The notes under the pieces are model-generated. The model had not been told where the DNA came from and searched no databases. It saw nothing but the letters and a program-made list of their open reading frames with translations. Shown here one piece after another: positions 17,596-26,046 of a DNA stretch of 55,326 nt. The position numbers and the translations under genes were made by a program. Numbering within the stretch: position 1 is the first letter of the stretch; the number at the start of each line of letters is the position of its first letter. The stretch comes from an uncultured Chitinophagaceae bacterium (GTDB lineage Bacteria; Bacteroidota; Bacteroidia; Chitinophagales; Chitinophagaceae): NCBI GenBank assembly GCA_937981995.1, contig CALJNC010000005.1, forward strand, positions 1 to 55,326, written 5' to 3'.

Positions 17596-17603
17596 CAAAG
17601 GTA
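17596..17603 (-). promoter_or_regulatory. -7 element of the TonB-receptor promoter
   Basis: On the minus strand TACCTTTG followed by C ends 7 bases before the ATG of the receptor gene. This matches the TAnnTTTGY element and implies transcription starting at or within one or two bases of the start codon. Confidence 0.6.
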
Positions 17604-17649
17604 GGATAGGGTGCCGAGAAGATATTTTATGACTAGTTAAAATAAGAGA

Positions 17650-18582
17650 TTACAAGGTTTTCTCAACCAAATAATTATTCCTATCTGGGCTGCGGCGATT
17701 AATTAATTCGCCTATGAAACCGGCTAAGAAAAGTTGCGTACCTAAAACCATGGTAGTAAGCGCAATGTAAAATGCTGGCCTATTTACGATACCTGTTGAC
17801 CATGCTATTTTTGATATGATTAAATAAGTTGTAATTAAAAAACCAAGAAAGAAGATAATGCTACCCCAAAGCCCAAATAAGTGCATTGGTTTACGGCCAT
17901 ACTTGGTAATAAATAGGATAGTTGATAAATCTAAAAATCCATTTACAAAGCGTTCCATTCCAAACTTACTCGTTCCGTATTTACGCTTTTGGTGTATAAC
18001 GGGTTTTTCGCCTATTCGATCAAAGCCTGCTGCTTTGGCTAGCACTGGTATGTAACGGTGCATTTCCCCAAAAACTTCTATGCTTTTTACAACTTGGTTT
18101 TTGTAAATTTTAAGGCCACAATTCATATCATGCAATTTGATTCCGCTCATTTTGCCCGTAACAGAATTGTATAATTTAGAAGGAAGGTTTTTAGTAAACT
18201 TATTATCATGGCGCACTTTTTTCCAGCCACTTACTAGGTCATAGTTGCCTTCTTTAAGTACTTTTATTAACTCAGGTATTTCTTCAGGGCTGTCTTGTAA
18301 GTCAGCGTCCATAGTTACTACATATTCGCCTTGTGCAATTTTAAAGCCTTCATTTAAAGCAGGGCTTTTGCCATAGTTCCTTTGAAACTTAATAGCACGT
18401 ACATTGGTATTGCCAGATGATAATTGTTCTATTACATCCCATGTTGTATCCTTGCTGCCGTCGTCAATAAAAATTACTTCATAAGTGTATGAATGCTCAA
18501 GCATTACGCGCTCAATCCATTGCAGTAATTCTGGTAAGGATTCTGCTTCATTATAGGCCGGTATGACAATACTTACATTCAA
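17650..18582 (-). CDS. GT2 glycosyltransferase, dolichyl-phosphate-mannose synthase/GtrB-like
   Basis: This 310-aa membrane-anchored family 2 glycosyltransferase has a GT-A domain at residues 1-210 (SIVIPAYNEAESLPELL, FIDDGSKDTTW, and the metal-binding DADLQD). Two membrane helices follow at about 230-255 and 266-290. This layout is typical of enzymes that put a sugar onto undecaprenyl phosphate for later transfer to lipid A, teichoic acid or O-antigen. It overlaps the end of the DUF4199 gene by 4 bp and is the last gene of the operon that begins with the BatA-like protein. Confidence 0.92.
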   Translation of the reverse strand: MNVSIVIPAYNEAESLPELLQWIERVMLEHSYTYEVIFIDDGSKDTTWDVIEQLSSGNTNVRAIKFQRNYGKSPALNEGFKIAQGEYVVTMDADLQDSPEEIPELIKVLKEGNYDLVSGWKKVRHDNKFTKNLPSKLYNSVTGKMSGIKLHDMNCGLKIYKNQVVKSIEVFGEMHRYIPVLAKAAGFDRIGEKPVIHQKRKYGTSKFGMERFVNGFLDLSTILFITKYGRKPMHLFGLWGSIIFFLGFLITTYLIISKIAWSTGIVNRPAFYIALTTMVLGTQLFLAGFIGELINRRSPDRNNYLVEKTL

Positions 18583-18962
18583 GCTCGTTTCAATAATATA
18601 TTTACAATAATAGCACTTACTAAGCTAGAAAGTGCGCCAGACATACCAAAAGGAATGACAACTTCCATCAGTACTTGTGAAAATGGTTTGTTGCCATTAC
18701 TGGCAAAGTGTAATATAACTACACCCACTAAAAGAACTATGATAGCGCTACTCATGGTACGAATACCAATCATAAATAAATCTATCATTACTAATTTATT
18801 TTCTCGATTATATAAATAAGCTGCCGTAAAAATTCCTGCCAGTAGGATTAAATATTGCAAACCTAATAAACCACTTTCGCCCAAATTAAATTTCATTAAA
18901 AAAACATGAAAGGCAAAAATGAAGCCACCTGTTGTCAGTCCTATTTGAGTATAACCTTTCAT
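18579..18962 (-). CDS. DUF4199-family membrane protein
   Basis: This 127-aa protein has four predicted membrane helices (about 8-25, 32-50, 66-87 and 100-123) and matches the DUF4199 family of small Bacteroidota inner-membrane proteins. It starts one base after the dihydroorotase-like gene's stop and overlaps the GT2 gene start, so all are translated from one message. Its position next to a lipid-linked glycosyltransferase suggests a role in envelope assembly, but the function is unknown. Confidence 0.85.
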   Translation of the reverse strand: MKGYTQIGLTTGGFIFAFHVFLMKFNLGESGLLGLQYLILLAGIFTAAYLYNRENKLVMIDLFMIGIRTMSSAIIVLLVGVVILHFASNGNKPFSQVLMEVVIPFGMSGALSSLVSAIIVNILLKRA

Positions 18963-20216
18963 TTATAAAATGTTGTTTTGGTTTCCTAAAATAGTACCAA
19001 TGATTTGACCTTTAACCGTAGCACCTTGCAGTGGTGTGTTATACGATTTTGAATGATTTGTTTCTTTTGATACTTCGCTTGTTCCTGTTAAGCTAAATAA
19101 GGTAAGATCCGCTTTTGCTCCTTCTTCTATTGTAGCGCTTGTACCCGTTACAATTTTATATGCACCTTGTGCAGCTATGGCTATTTCTTCTGCGTTTAAA
19201 CCAGCTTCAATTAAAATGGGTAATATATATTGCAAACTAATTAAACCTTCTTTTGCATATGCAAATTCTACTTTTTTAGCATCAATATCTTGCGGTGTGT
19301 GATGTGAGGCTATGCCGTCAATCTTTCCTTCTTTTAATGCTTTTACTAAATACTTTTTTTCTTGCTCACTTCGTAGCGGCGGGAATATTTTAAAATTAGC
19401 ATCGTAACTAGCTAAGTTTTTATCGGTATAAATTAAATGATATGGTGATACGGAGCAACTCACATTTACCCCTCTTTTTTTAGCAGCGTTAATGATCTCA
19501 ACTGATTTTTTGGTAGAGATGCCTGTAAAATGAATTTTACTTTCAGCATACTCGCAAAGTGTAATATCTCGTTGTATTTGTAAGTGTTCAGCAATTGCTG
19601 GAATTCCCGTCATACCCAAAGCTGTACTTTGCTCACCTTCATTCATTTGCCCGTTGGCAGAAATGCTCGTAGTATCTGGTATTTGAATTAAAGTAGCATC
19701 AATTGTTTTAAGATATTGAAGTGCTTTTAGCAACAAGCCTGCTGATTGAATGCTTTTCTTACCATCGCTAAATACTTTGGCACCTGTATGGCTCATATCA
19801 TACATTTCGGCTAGTTGTTGCCCTTCAATATTTTTAGATACTGCTCCTATAGGAATTAAATCAACACCGCTTTGTGCGCATTGTTTTATAATATAATCTA
19901 CCTGTGATTTGCTGCTAATGGTAGGTTCAGTATTTGGTATAATACATACGCCTGTATAGCCTCCCGCTTTAGCAGTTGCTATTCCGCTTTGTATATCTTC
20001 TTTATGCTCAAAGCCAGGGTCACAAAAATCTGCAAATATATCTTTCCAACCATTGCTTACACATAGGCCCTTCGCTTCGATAGTTTTGGTGGCTTTTACT
20101 CTAAGGGATGCACCAATTTTTTCGATTCGACCATTTTTAATATATAGGTCTCTTTTTTTACGATGATGTTTGCTATTGGGAGATAGGAGAGTCGCTTGTT
20201 TAATTAGTATAGTCAT
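18963..20216 (-). CDS. Dihydroorotase homologue lacking the metal-binding site (probable pseudoenzyme)
   Basis: The 417-aa protein is clearly related along its whole length to class I dihydroorotase: PGFEHKED, MNEGEQSTALGMTGIPAIAE, and an amidohydrolase-type TIM barrel with a small beta domain. The expected catalytic residues are absent. The HxH of strand 1 (normally HVHLREPG) reads FADFCDPG at 61-68. The HCED/HAED position reads IQIPDT. One of the two histidines in the HxxHxST region is Gly (IHFTGIST). The catalytic Asp in TDHAPH is His in SHHTPQ (304-309). It therefore probably cannot hydrolyse dihydroorotate. It may act as a structural partner of aspartate carbamoyltransferase, as known for PyrX proteins, or have another role. 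It lies in an envelope-flavoured operon, not with pyr genes. Confidence 0.85.
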   Translation of the reverse strand: MTILIKQATLLSPNSKHHRKKRDLYIKNGRIEKIGASLRVKATKTIEAKGLCVSNGWKDIFADFCDPGFEHKEDIQSGIATAKAGGYTGVCIIPNTEPTISSKSQVDYIIKQCAQSGVDLIPIGAVSKNIEGQQLAEMYDMSHTGAKVFSDGKKSIQSAGLLLKALQYLKTIDATLIQIPDTTSISANGQMNEGEQSTALGMTGIPAIAEHLQIQRDITLCEYAESKIHFTGISTKKSVEIINAAKKRGVNVSCSVSPYHLIYTDKNLASYDANFKIFPPLRSEQEKKYLVKALKEGKIDGIASHHTPQDIDAKKVEFAYAKEGLISLQYILPILIEAGLNAEEIAIAAQGAYKIVTGTSATIEEGAKADLTLFSLTGTSEVSKETNHSKSYNTPLQGATVKGQIIGTILGNQNNIL

Positions 20217-20220
20217 TCAA

Positions 20221-22242
20221 CTATTTTAAAAATCTGATTAGAAGTATTTCTACAAGTAAAAAGAGCAACGCAAAAATAATACATACTTTCCAAAGCGGCG
20301 TACCTTTTTCTAAGCTATTCACTTCGGCTCCTGCTTCTTGATTTGGCGAAAGCCAATGAGCGTTTTTAATTTGAGTCTTCTTTTTTAGATCGTCAAGCTC
20401 CCAGAAGTCCATATTACTCTCGCCTCGGTTGTAATTGATACCCAGCGCAATAGAGTCCTTGCTACCTGGCAAGTAGGCCTGATATATACCGCCTTGTTCT
20501 ACATTTTTATTTAGGTTTAGTACGTTTTGGTTCCCAACAGCGCGCTGCGCGGGTATTATATCCTGCTGACCATTCGTTATATGATATACGGCGTCTTTGG
20601 CTGATTGTTTGCTGCTAGGTATTGCTATTTGAGCATTTTTACCCATAATGGCCGATTGTACTGAGTTTTGCTGCTGCGACATAGCCATTTTATACATCAA
20701 TGGTAAAAACCAATAAGAATTAGGAAAAGTAGAAGCTTGCCTGCTAGCAGAAGAGGCGCAAACAAATACCTTACCGTTTCCTGATCGGTAAGAGTTTAAA
20801 AAACCATCACCATTAGAAAAAGTAAATAATTTTTGAACACCACTCATACCACCGGATAAAATGGTATTGTATTCATAAGCAATAGGCAAATCAACATTTT
20901 CAGGAACTTTTTCAAAAAGACCTGAGAATACGGGATGACTTTTATTAAAGGAGCTAACAAATAATTTTTCCTTATTCAATTTGCCAAAAGCAGTACCAAC
21001 TGTGGTTTGTAAAAATGAATTAATACCTGCCGGGCTGCCTTTAGGTGCAAATACTAGTATGTTGCCTCCTTCTCGGGAATAATCAGTCAGCGCCTTTGAC
21101 AAATTGCTTGAGAGACTATTTACTGAGTTTAAAACTACTAAGCTGTAGTTGGGCAATAGCTTGGAGTTAAAACTATTTACATTATTATTCTCAGCTTTAA
21201 AAAGTGCTGTTGGGGTAAATACGGTACTCAAAAAGGCATTGGCATTACTCTGGTTTAAAATCAAAACGGAATAATTAGAAACTACTTTAGCTGCTACAAA
21301 AAAAGTATCGTCAAATGTTATGGGGTAATCATTAATGTAAAGTTTGATTTTTTGAGGGCCTGCTTTTGATGGTGTAAAAGAAATACTTTCTGTTTTACTA
21401 GCACCTTCTGGAACACTTGCATTAACTACGGCTTTTATTTGTCCGTTTACTTCTAATGTAAGTGCCGTTTGTTTTTCGCTTTTGCTGTAGTTTGTAATTT
21501 TTGCAAGTAGTTCATTTTTATCTTGCAGGCGTATACTTCCGCCTACTAATTCCACCTCGTCAATACTCATATTTTGTACCGCATTTTGGCTAATAGGAAT
21601 AAAGTATTTGGGTATCGTATCGCTGTTTTTAGTATTTACATCAAAGCCCGATTTTTGAAAATCAGAGATGTAAGCAATAAGTGGTTTGGAGTCAGATTGC
21701 GTTTGAAGTAGTTTCTTTTGTTTTTCTAATATGGCAGATGTGCTTCTTTGCTTTGGTGAAATAGCTATCCTAGATAATTGTATTAAAGCTTCTTTTTTAG
21801 TGTAGAAACGATTTTCTGTGGAGGAAAAGTTGTTGCTAAGAACTTGAAATTTATCTGTTTCACCAAAAGAGTTGATTAAATCTCGTGCCTGATTTTTTCC
21901 TAGCTCTAATCTGGGTACTCCTTTTTCTTCTAAGGCAAGGCTAAAAGAATTGTCTAAATAAATACTTACTGCATTGGATTGATTCGTTAATTTTTCTCCA
22001 TTTTTAGAAAAGTAGGGCTGAGCAAAAGCCAAGATAAGTGCAGCAGCTGCCAGTAAACGTGATAGGAGAATTAACCTCTTTTTTAGTTTGGAACTTTTAT
22101 TTGTTTGCTCTTTTATCTCCTTTAAAAAACGAATATCAGGGAAGAGAACTTTTTGGAATTTCCTAAAATTAAAGAGGTGGATAATGACTGGGATAGCCAA
22201 TAGAGCACCTGCAATTAAAAATAATGGGAATAAGAAATTCAC
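20221..22242 (-). CDS. BatA-like (aerotolerance N-terminal domain) membrane protein
   Basis: The 673-aa protein starts with the BatA N-terminal domain: two membrane helices and the segment AIPVIIHLFNFRKFQKVLFPDIRFL. A large periplasmic part follows (about 85-640), and it ends in one membrane helix (about 650-671, KVCIIFALLFLLVEILLIRFL). YLDNSFSLAL (about 90) is related to the start of a von Willebrand A domain, and a second alpha/beta section around 320-460 looks like a glutamine-amidotransferase-like fold. Such proteins are common in Bacteroidota; function is not settled. The start is GTG at 22242, directly before the membrane helix. It heads the operon with the dihydroorotase-like, DUF4199 and GT2 genes. 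Confidence 0.88.
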   Translation of the reverse strand: MNFLFPLFLIAGALLAIPVIIHLFNFRKFQKVLFPDIRFLKEIKEQTNKSSKLKKRLILLSRLLAAAALILAFAQPYFSKNGEKLTNQSNAVSIYLDNSFSLALEEKGVPRLELGKNQARDLINSFGETDKFQVLSNNFSSTENRFYTKKEALIQLSRIAISPKQRSTSAILEKQKKLLQTQSDSKPLIAYISDFQKSGFDVNTKNSDTIPKYFIPISQNAVQNMSIDEVELVGGSIRLQDKNELLAKITNYSKSEKQTALTLEVNGQIKAVVNASVPEGASKTESISFTPSKAGPQKIKLYINDYPITFDDTFFVAAKVVSNYSVLILNQSNANAFLSTVFTPTALFKAENNNVNSFNSKLLPNYSLVVLNSVNSLSSNLSKALTDYSREGGNILVFAPKGSPAGINSFLQTTVGTAFGKLNKEKLFVSSFNKSHPVFSGLFEKVPENVDLPIAYEYNTILSGGMSGVQKLFTFSNGDGFLNSYRSGNGKVFVCASSASRQASTFPNSYWFLPLMYKMAMSQQQNSVQSAIMGKNAQIAIPSSKQSAKDAVYHITNGQQDIIPAQRAVGNQNVLNLNKNVEQGGIYQAYLPGSKDSIALGINYNRGESNMDFWELDDLKKKTQIKNAHWLSPNQEAGAEVNSLEKGTPLWKVCIIFALLFLLVEILLIRFLK

Positions 22243-22311
22243 GTCCTACGAAAATAGTACTTAGTAGTTAGTAGCAAGTATTTAGTCGTTAGAATTTAGT
22301 GAAAGCCTGTA

Positions 22312-22815
22312 CTAGTGAGTATGGGTAAAGTATGCTTTCTCAAACTGAGCAACTGTAGCACGAAGCATAGTGATATACTTTAAGTCGTTTGTTTGTTTTG
22401 CTTTCATTGCTAATACAGAAATACGGTGTAATAATTCTAACTTTTGTACATAGTGCCCATATCCGTGCCGGTCACTTTGGTCAACTGGTTTTATTCTTTG
22501 ATGCAAAAAATACTGACCTACAATTCCTTGAATTTTCTCGGCATGTATTTCTTTATTATTTACCCAACGCACAATTTGGTTATAGTTTACTTTTTTATTC
22601 AACTTTATAGATGATTTACCTACTTGCACAGGAGCCATATTCATTTCATTTAATTGCGTCATTGCTTTTTCAATGGTTGCTATGTGCTCATAAATAAGTT
22701 TTACACGCACTGAGTCATTATAGATACCACAAGGAACCTCACAGTGAGCTTCACTAGTTTTAGAAATAAAAGAAATAGATACTAAGCAGATTAAGGTGAT
22801 AAGTAATTTATGCAT
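22312..22815 (-). CDS. sodN: Nickel superoxide dismutase with Sec signal peptide
   Basis: This 167-aa enzyme converts superoxide to peroxide and oxygen using a nickel held by the first residues of the mature chain. The nickel hook HCEVPCGIY (H24, C25, C29, Y32) matches HCxxPCGxY of the family. The core VRWVNNKEIHAEKIQGIVGQ and the following QYFLHQRIKP are also typical. The hook directly follows a signal peptide (1-23, ending SEA), so ordinary signal peptidase cleavage would leave His24 as the free N-terminal ligand. The better-known actinobacterial and cyanobacterial enzymes need a dedicated SodX peptidase for this step, and no such gene is adjacent. The enzyme would act in the periplasm. Confidence 0.93.
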   Translation of the reverse strand: MHKLLITLICLVSISFISKTSEAHCEVPCGIYNDSVRVKLIYEHIATIEKAMTQLNEMNMAPVQVGKSSIKLNKKVNYNQIVRWVNNKEIHAEKIQGIVGQYFLHQRIKPVDQSDRHGYGHYVQKLELLHRISVLAMKAKQTNDLKYITMLRATVAQFEKAYFTHTH

Positions 22816-22870
22816 GTTGTAAAGTTAATTTAATATGGTCAATTAAAGTGAGCATATTTATGATTATAAA

Positions 22871-23995
22871 TTAGCGCTTTTCAATTTTAAATGATTTTCC
22901 GCTTGTGCGCAAAACATAAATTCCATTTGATAAAGAAGAAAAAGAAATCGAATTGCTACCTGTAGATAATTGACCCTCTAAAACTTTATTGCCTACTAAA
23001 TTGTAAACTGCATACACCTCTTTTTTATTGGAACTGTTTTCAATAGTAAGATTCTCCAAAACAGGATTTGGGTATATTTTAAATTGACTTTTAATTATAG
23101 AATTAGTACTTACATTAGTATTACTATACTTAGAAAAGAATTTCCAGATTTCTAGTGAAGCAGTGATATCCATATTTCCAGTTGAGCCAGGCCAATTATG
23201 CGCACCTCCTGTTACTTTTAAGTGCTCAACGGTTACACCCGCATCGCCTCCGCTATAAACAATTCTTTCAACGGTACTACCATCTGTTGTGTTTACATCA
23301 GGTAAAGCCGTAACTGTTGGTGTACTGTTGCAATTATTATAATTAACCCAATAATCTATTACTGAATCTACAGGAGCCATGCCGCCATTTCCTGTTGTGC
23401 CGTTATAAGGTACTGTTGGGTCTGTTGTGCCATGTATTTGCAATACCGGGGTAGGGTGGCTAGGAGTGCAATTAGATTGTATTTCTGGAGTAAAAGTACC
23501 TGCTACCGATGCTATGGCTGCTATACGATATCCAAGTTCACAGGCTAATCGATGACTAAAAAAACCACCATTGGAAAAACCTGTTGAATAAACTCGAGCC
23601 ATATTTATATTATAATTAGTGGCAATAGTATCTATCAGTGCGGATGCAAAACCAATGTCGTCTACCGGACTAGAATTTGTCCACCCGCCAACATTCCAAT
23701 GATTTAAATTTAGAATAGGTAGTGGGGTACCCGTAGGTGCCACTACAATAAAGCCAGCCGTATCGGCAATGGCTTTAAATTTAGAAAAGCTATTTTCATG
23801 AGCTACCCCATTGTGTCCAAAGCCATGAAAATTTAGCACTAGCGGCGCTGCATTGCTGGCCGAATAATTAACAGGAATATATAAACTGTAATCTCGTTGT
23901 ACGCCATCATGCATAAATGAGCCATTGATAGTTTGAGCATTACTCTTTATTGAAATAAATGAAATAAAGAGAAAAAATAGTATTGCTTTTTTCAT
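22871..23995 (-). CDS. Secreted PHB-depolymerase/feruloyl-esterase-type hydrolase with T9SS domain
   Basis: This 374-aa alpha/beta hydrolase is of the LpqC/poly(3-hydroxybutyrate) depolymerase family. It has a signal peptide (1-20), LNFHGFGHNG near the oxyanion region, the nucleophile elbow GFSNGG, LQIHGTTDPTVPYNGT (the Asp of the triad) and GGAHNWPG (the catalytic His). A type A T9SS domain follows, beginning IYPNPVLENLTIEN and ending in a basic FKIEKR. It would be an extracellular esterase acting on polyester or plant-cell-wall esters; the exact substrate cannot be read from sequence. A TACCTTTA element 8 bases before the ATG is a possible promoter. Confidence 0.9.
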   Translation of the reverse strand: MKKAILFFLFISFISIKSNAQTINGSFMHDGVQRDYSLYIPVNYSASNAAPLVLNFHGFGHNGVAHENSFSKFKAIADTAGFIVVAPTGTPLPILNLNHWNVGGWTNSSPVDDIGFASALIDTIATNYNINMARVYSTGFSNGGFFSHRLACELGYRIAAIASVAGTFTPEIQSNCTPSHPTPVLQIHGTTDPTVPYNGTTGNGGMAPVDSVIDYWVNYNNCNSTPTVTALPDVNTTDGSTVERIVYSGGDAGVTVEHLKVTGGAHNWPGSTGNMDITASLEIWKFFSKYSNTNVSTNSIIKSQFKIYPNPVLENLTIENSSNKKEVYAVYNLVGNKVLEGQLSTGSNSISFSSLSNGIYVLRTSGKSFKIEKR

Positions 23996-24072
23996 AATGA
24001 CTTTAAAGGTACATCCAATTGTATCCTATAGTCGTTAAAAAATATTTACTAAAATTTAAAGATGCAAAATTA

Positions 24073-25017
24073 CTATTCGCCAAACATAGCCAATGAGCTT
24101 TCTCCATCACTATTTTTAAACGCACGATACATTCCTTTACTATTAAAGCAAAGTTCATGATTGCCATTTTGATCAACAGCTATTAAGCCACCTTCGCCAC
24201 CAAACGCTTTTAACTTGGAATGAATTACTTCATTACAAGCTTCGTTTAAACTAAGTCCTTTGTATTCCATAAGACAACTAATGTCATAAGCAACATTGGC
24301 TCTTATAAAAAATTCGCCATGGCCTGTACATGATATTGCACAGGTTTTATTATTTGCATAGGTGCCCGCACCAAAAATAGGGGAGTCGCCTATGCGGCCA
24401 AATCGCTTATTTGTCATTCCACCCGTAGAAGTTGCGGCTGCTACATTACCATTTTGGTCAACGGCCACTGCACCTACTGTTCCAAATTTTTTATCGTAAT
24501 GTTTTAGATTGTCTTCTTTATGATCTAATTGATAGAAGTCAGTATCTCTAATTTCAACCCATTGGTCGTATCTATACTTTGAAAAGAAATAATCATCTGG
24601 CGCTTGCTCTACACCTTCTTGTAATGCAAAGTCCTTGGCACCATTACCACTAAGCATTACATGCCCACTTTTTTCTAAAACTTTACGTGCAAGGCTCACA
24701 GGATTTTTTATATTTCTCACACCCGTTACAGCTCCTGCTTCAAGATACTTTCCTTCCATTATAGCCGCATCCATTTCGTTCAAACCTTTTTTAGTAAATA
24801 CAGCTCCTCGGCCAGCATTAAAAAGTACATTGTCTTCCATTGATTTAATTGATGCCTCAATGGCTTCAATAGAACTTTTGCCGTTTTCTAATAAACGGTA
24901 TCCAGCGTCCAAAGCCTCTTGTAAGCCAGCGGTATAGTTTTGTTCTAACTCATCGGTATGATTTGCTTTTAATATGGTACCTGCTCCTCCGTGTATTGCT
25001 AATGTGATTTTACCCAT
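24073..25017 (-). CDS. Isoaspartyl peptidase / plant-type L-asparaginase
   Basis: This 314-aa Ntn-hydrolase of family T2 is made as a precursor that cleaves itself before the catalytic threonine. The cleavage site is FG/T180 in KKFGTVGAVAVD, followed by ATSTGGMTNKRFGRIGDSP, which forms the substrate pocket. The N-terminal half has LAIHGGAGT and FNAGRGAVF. It removes beta-aspartyl residues from peptides, or hydrolyses asparagine. There is no signal peptide, so it is cytoplasmic. It has its own promoter region and is divergent from the ABC-transporter operon. Confidence 0.95.
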   Translation of the reverse strand: MGKITLAIHGGAGTILKANHTDELEQNYTAGLQEALDAGYRLLENGKSSIEAIEASIKSMEDNVLFNAGRGAVFTKKGLNEMDAAIMEGKYLEAGAVTGVRNIKNPVSLARKVLEKSGHVMLSGNGAKDFALQEGVEQAPDDYFFSKYRYDQWVEIRDTDFYQLDHKEDNLKHYDKKFGTVGAVAVDQNGNVAAATSTGGMTNKRFGRIGDSPIFGAGTYANNKTCAISCTGHGEFFIRANVAYDISCLMEYKGLSLNEACNEVIHSKLKAFGGEGGLIAVDQNGNHELCFNSKGMYRAFKNSDGESSLAMFGE

Positions 25018-25134
25018 GTTGATTTATAATGGGTAAATGTAGTATGATTTCGTGTATTTTATTTAACAGATTTATATTGATTTTAGGGCTAGAAAATGAC
25101 GTTTGAGTATTTACTTTGTATTTCAAAGTGGATT

Positions 25135-26046
25135 ATGTCAAACGCAATTGAGGTAAAAAATATAAAAAAGAAATTTGGAGATTTTGTAGCCGTTAAAGAC
25201 CTTTCGTTTGAAGTGCCCGCAGGAGAAATATTTGGCTTTCTTGGACCTAATGGAAGCGGGAAAAGCACATCCCTTAGAATGATGCTTGCGCTAATTTCTC
25301 CGACGGATGGGAGTATTGATTTTTTTGGTAAACCATTGAAGAAAAATAGAAGCGAAATTATGGGCCGTATTGGATGCATAATTGAAAAGCCAGATTTTTA
25401 TACTTATTTAAGTGCTCATGAAAATTTAAAATTATTTGCCCGTGCTAATGGAGTTGATTATTCAAAGGAGGATTATACCGAACTATATGAGCTTGTAGGC
25501 TTGAGTGGGAGAGAAGGCGATAAGGTAAAAACATATTCTCATGGTATGAAGCAGCGTTTAGGTTTAGCACAAGCCTTATTGCATAATCCTGATTTAATTA
25601 TACTTGATGAACCAAATACAGGACTGGATCCTAAAGGGATTATAGAATTAAGAGAGTTGCTATTAAAACTAAATAAAGAAGAAGGTAAAACGATTTTATT
25701 TTCTTCTCATATTTTAAGTGAAGTAGAAGCCTTGTGTGATAGTTTAATCGTTATTAATAATGGCGAGACGGTTGCGCAAGGTAGAGTAGAAGACTTGCTT
25801 TCGGATGAAGATTTACTGGTAGATATAGAAGTAGGTAATTTAGAGAAAGGAAAAGTGGCATTTGAAAATAGTAAATGGAAGGATTTATTGCGTGAGCAAA
25901 AAGGAAATCATTTTAGGCTTAATTTACCTATGGACGAGATTCCCAAAGTAAATACCTATTTAATTGAGAATGGAGTAGAGTTAGTTTCTTCAAGCTATAG
26001 AAAACGCTTAGAAGATTATTTTTTACGAATAACACAAGGTAAATAA
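25135..26046 (+). CDS. ABC transporter ATP-binding protein
   Basis: This 303-aa ATPase subunit of an ABC-2 type exporter carries Walker A GPNGSGKST (about residues 39-47), the signature SHGMKQRLGLAQAL and Walker B LIILDEPNTGLDP. The C-terminal 90 residues form the extra domain common in this subclass. The reading frame is open from 25096, but the ATG at 25135 matches the usual family start (AIEVKNIKKKFG). Its stop overlaps the start of the permease gene by one base (TAATG), so the two are translated together. Confidence 0.94.
   Translation: MSNAIEVKNIKKKFGDFVAVKDLSFEVPAGEIFGFLGPNGSGKSTSLRMMLALISPTDGSIDFFGKPLKKNRSEIMGRIGCIIEKPDFYTYLSAHENLKLFARANGVDYSKEDYTELYELVGLSGREGDKVKTYSHGMKQRLGLAQALLHNPDLIILDEPNTGLDPKGIIELRELLLKLNKEEGKTILFSSHILSEVEALCDSLIVINNGETVAQGRVEDLLSDEDLLVDIEVGNLEKGKVAFENSKWKDLLREQKGNHFRLNLPMDEIPKVNTYLIENGVELVSSSYRKRLEDYFLRITQGK

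Noticed and set aside
22243-22311. TTAGTAG-like short repeats between sodN and the BatA-like gene
   Set aside because: They are short, imperfect and A/T-rich; this is no more than expected low-complexity spacer sequence.
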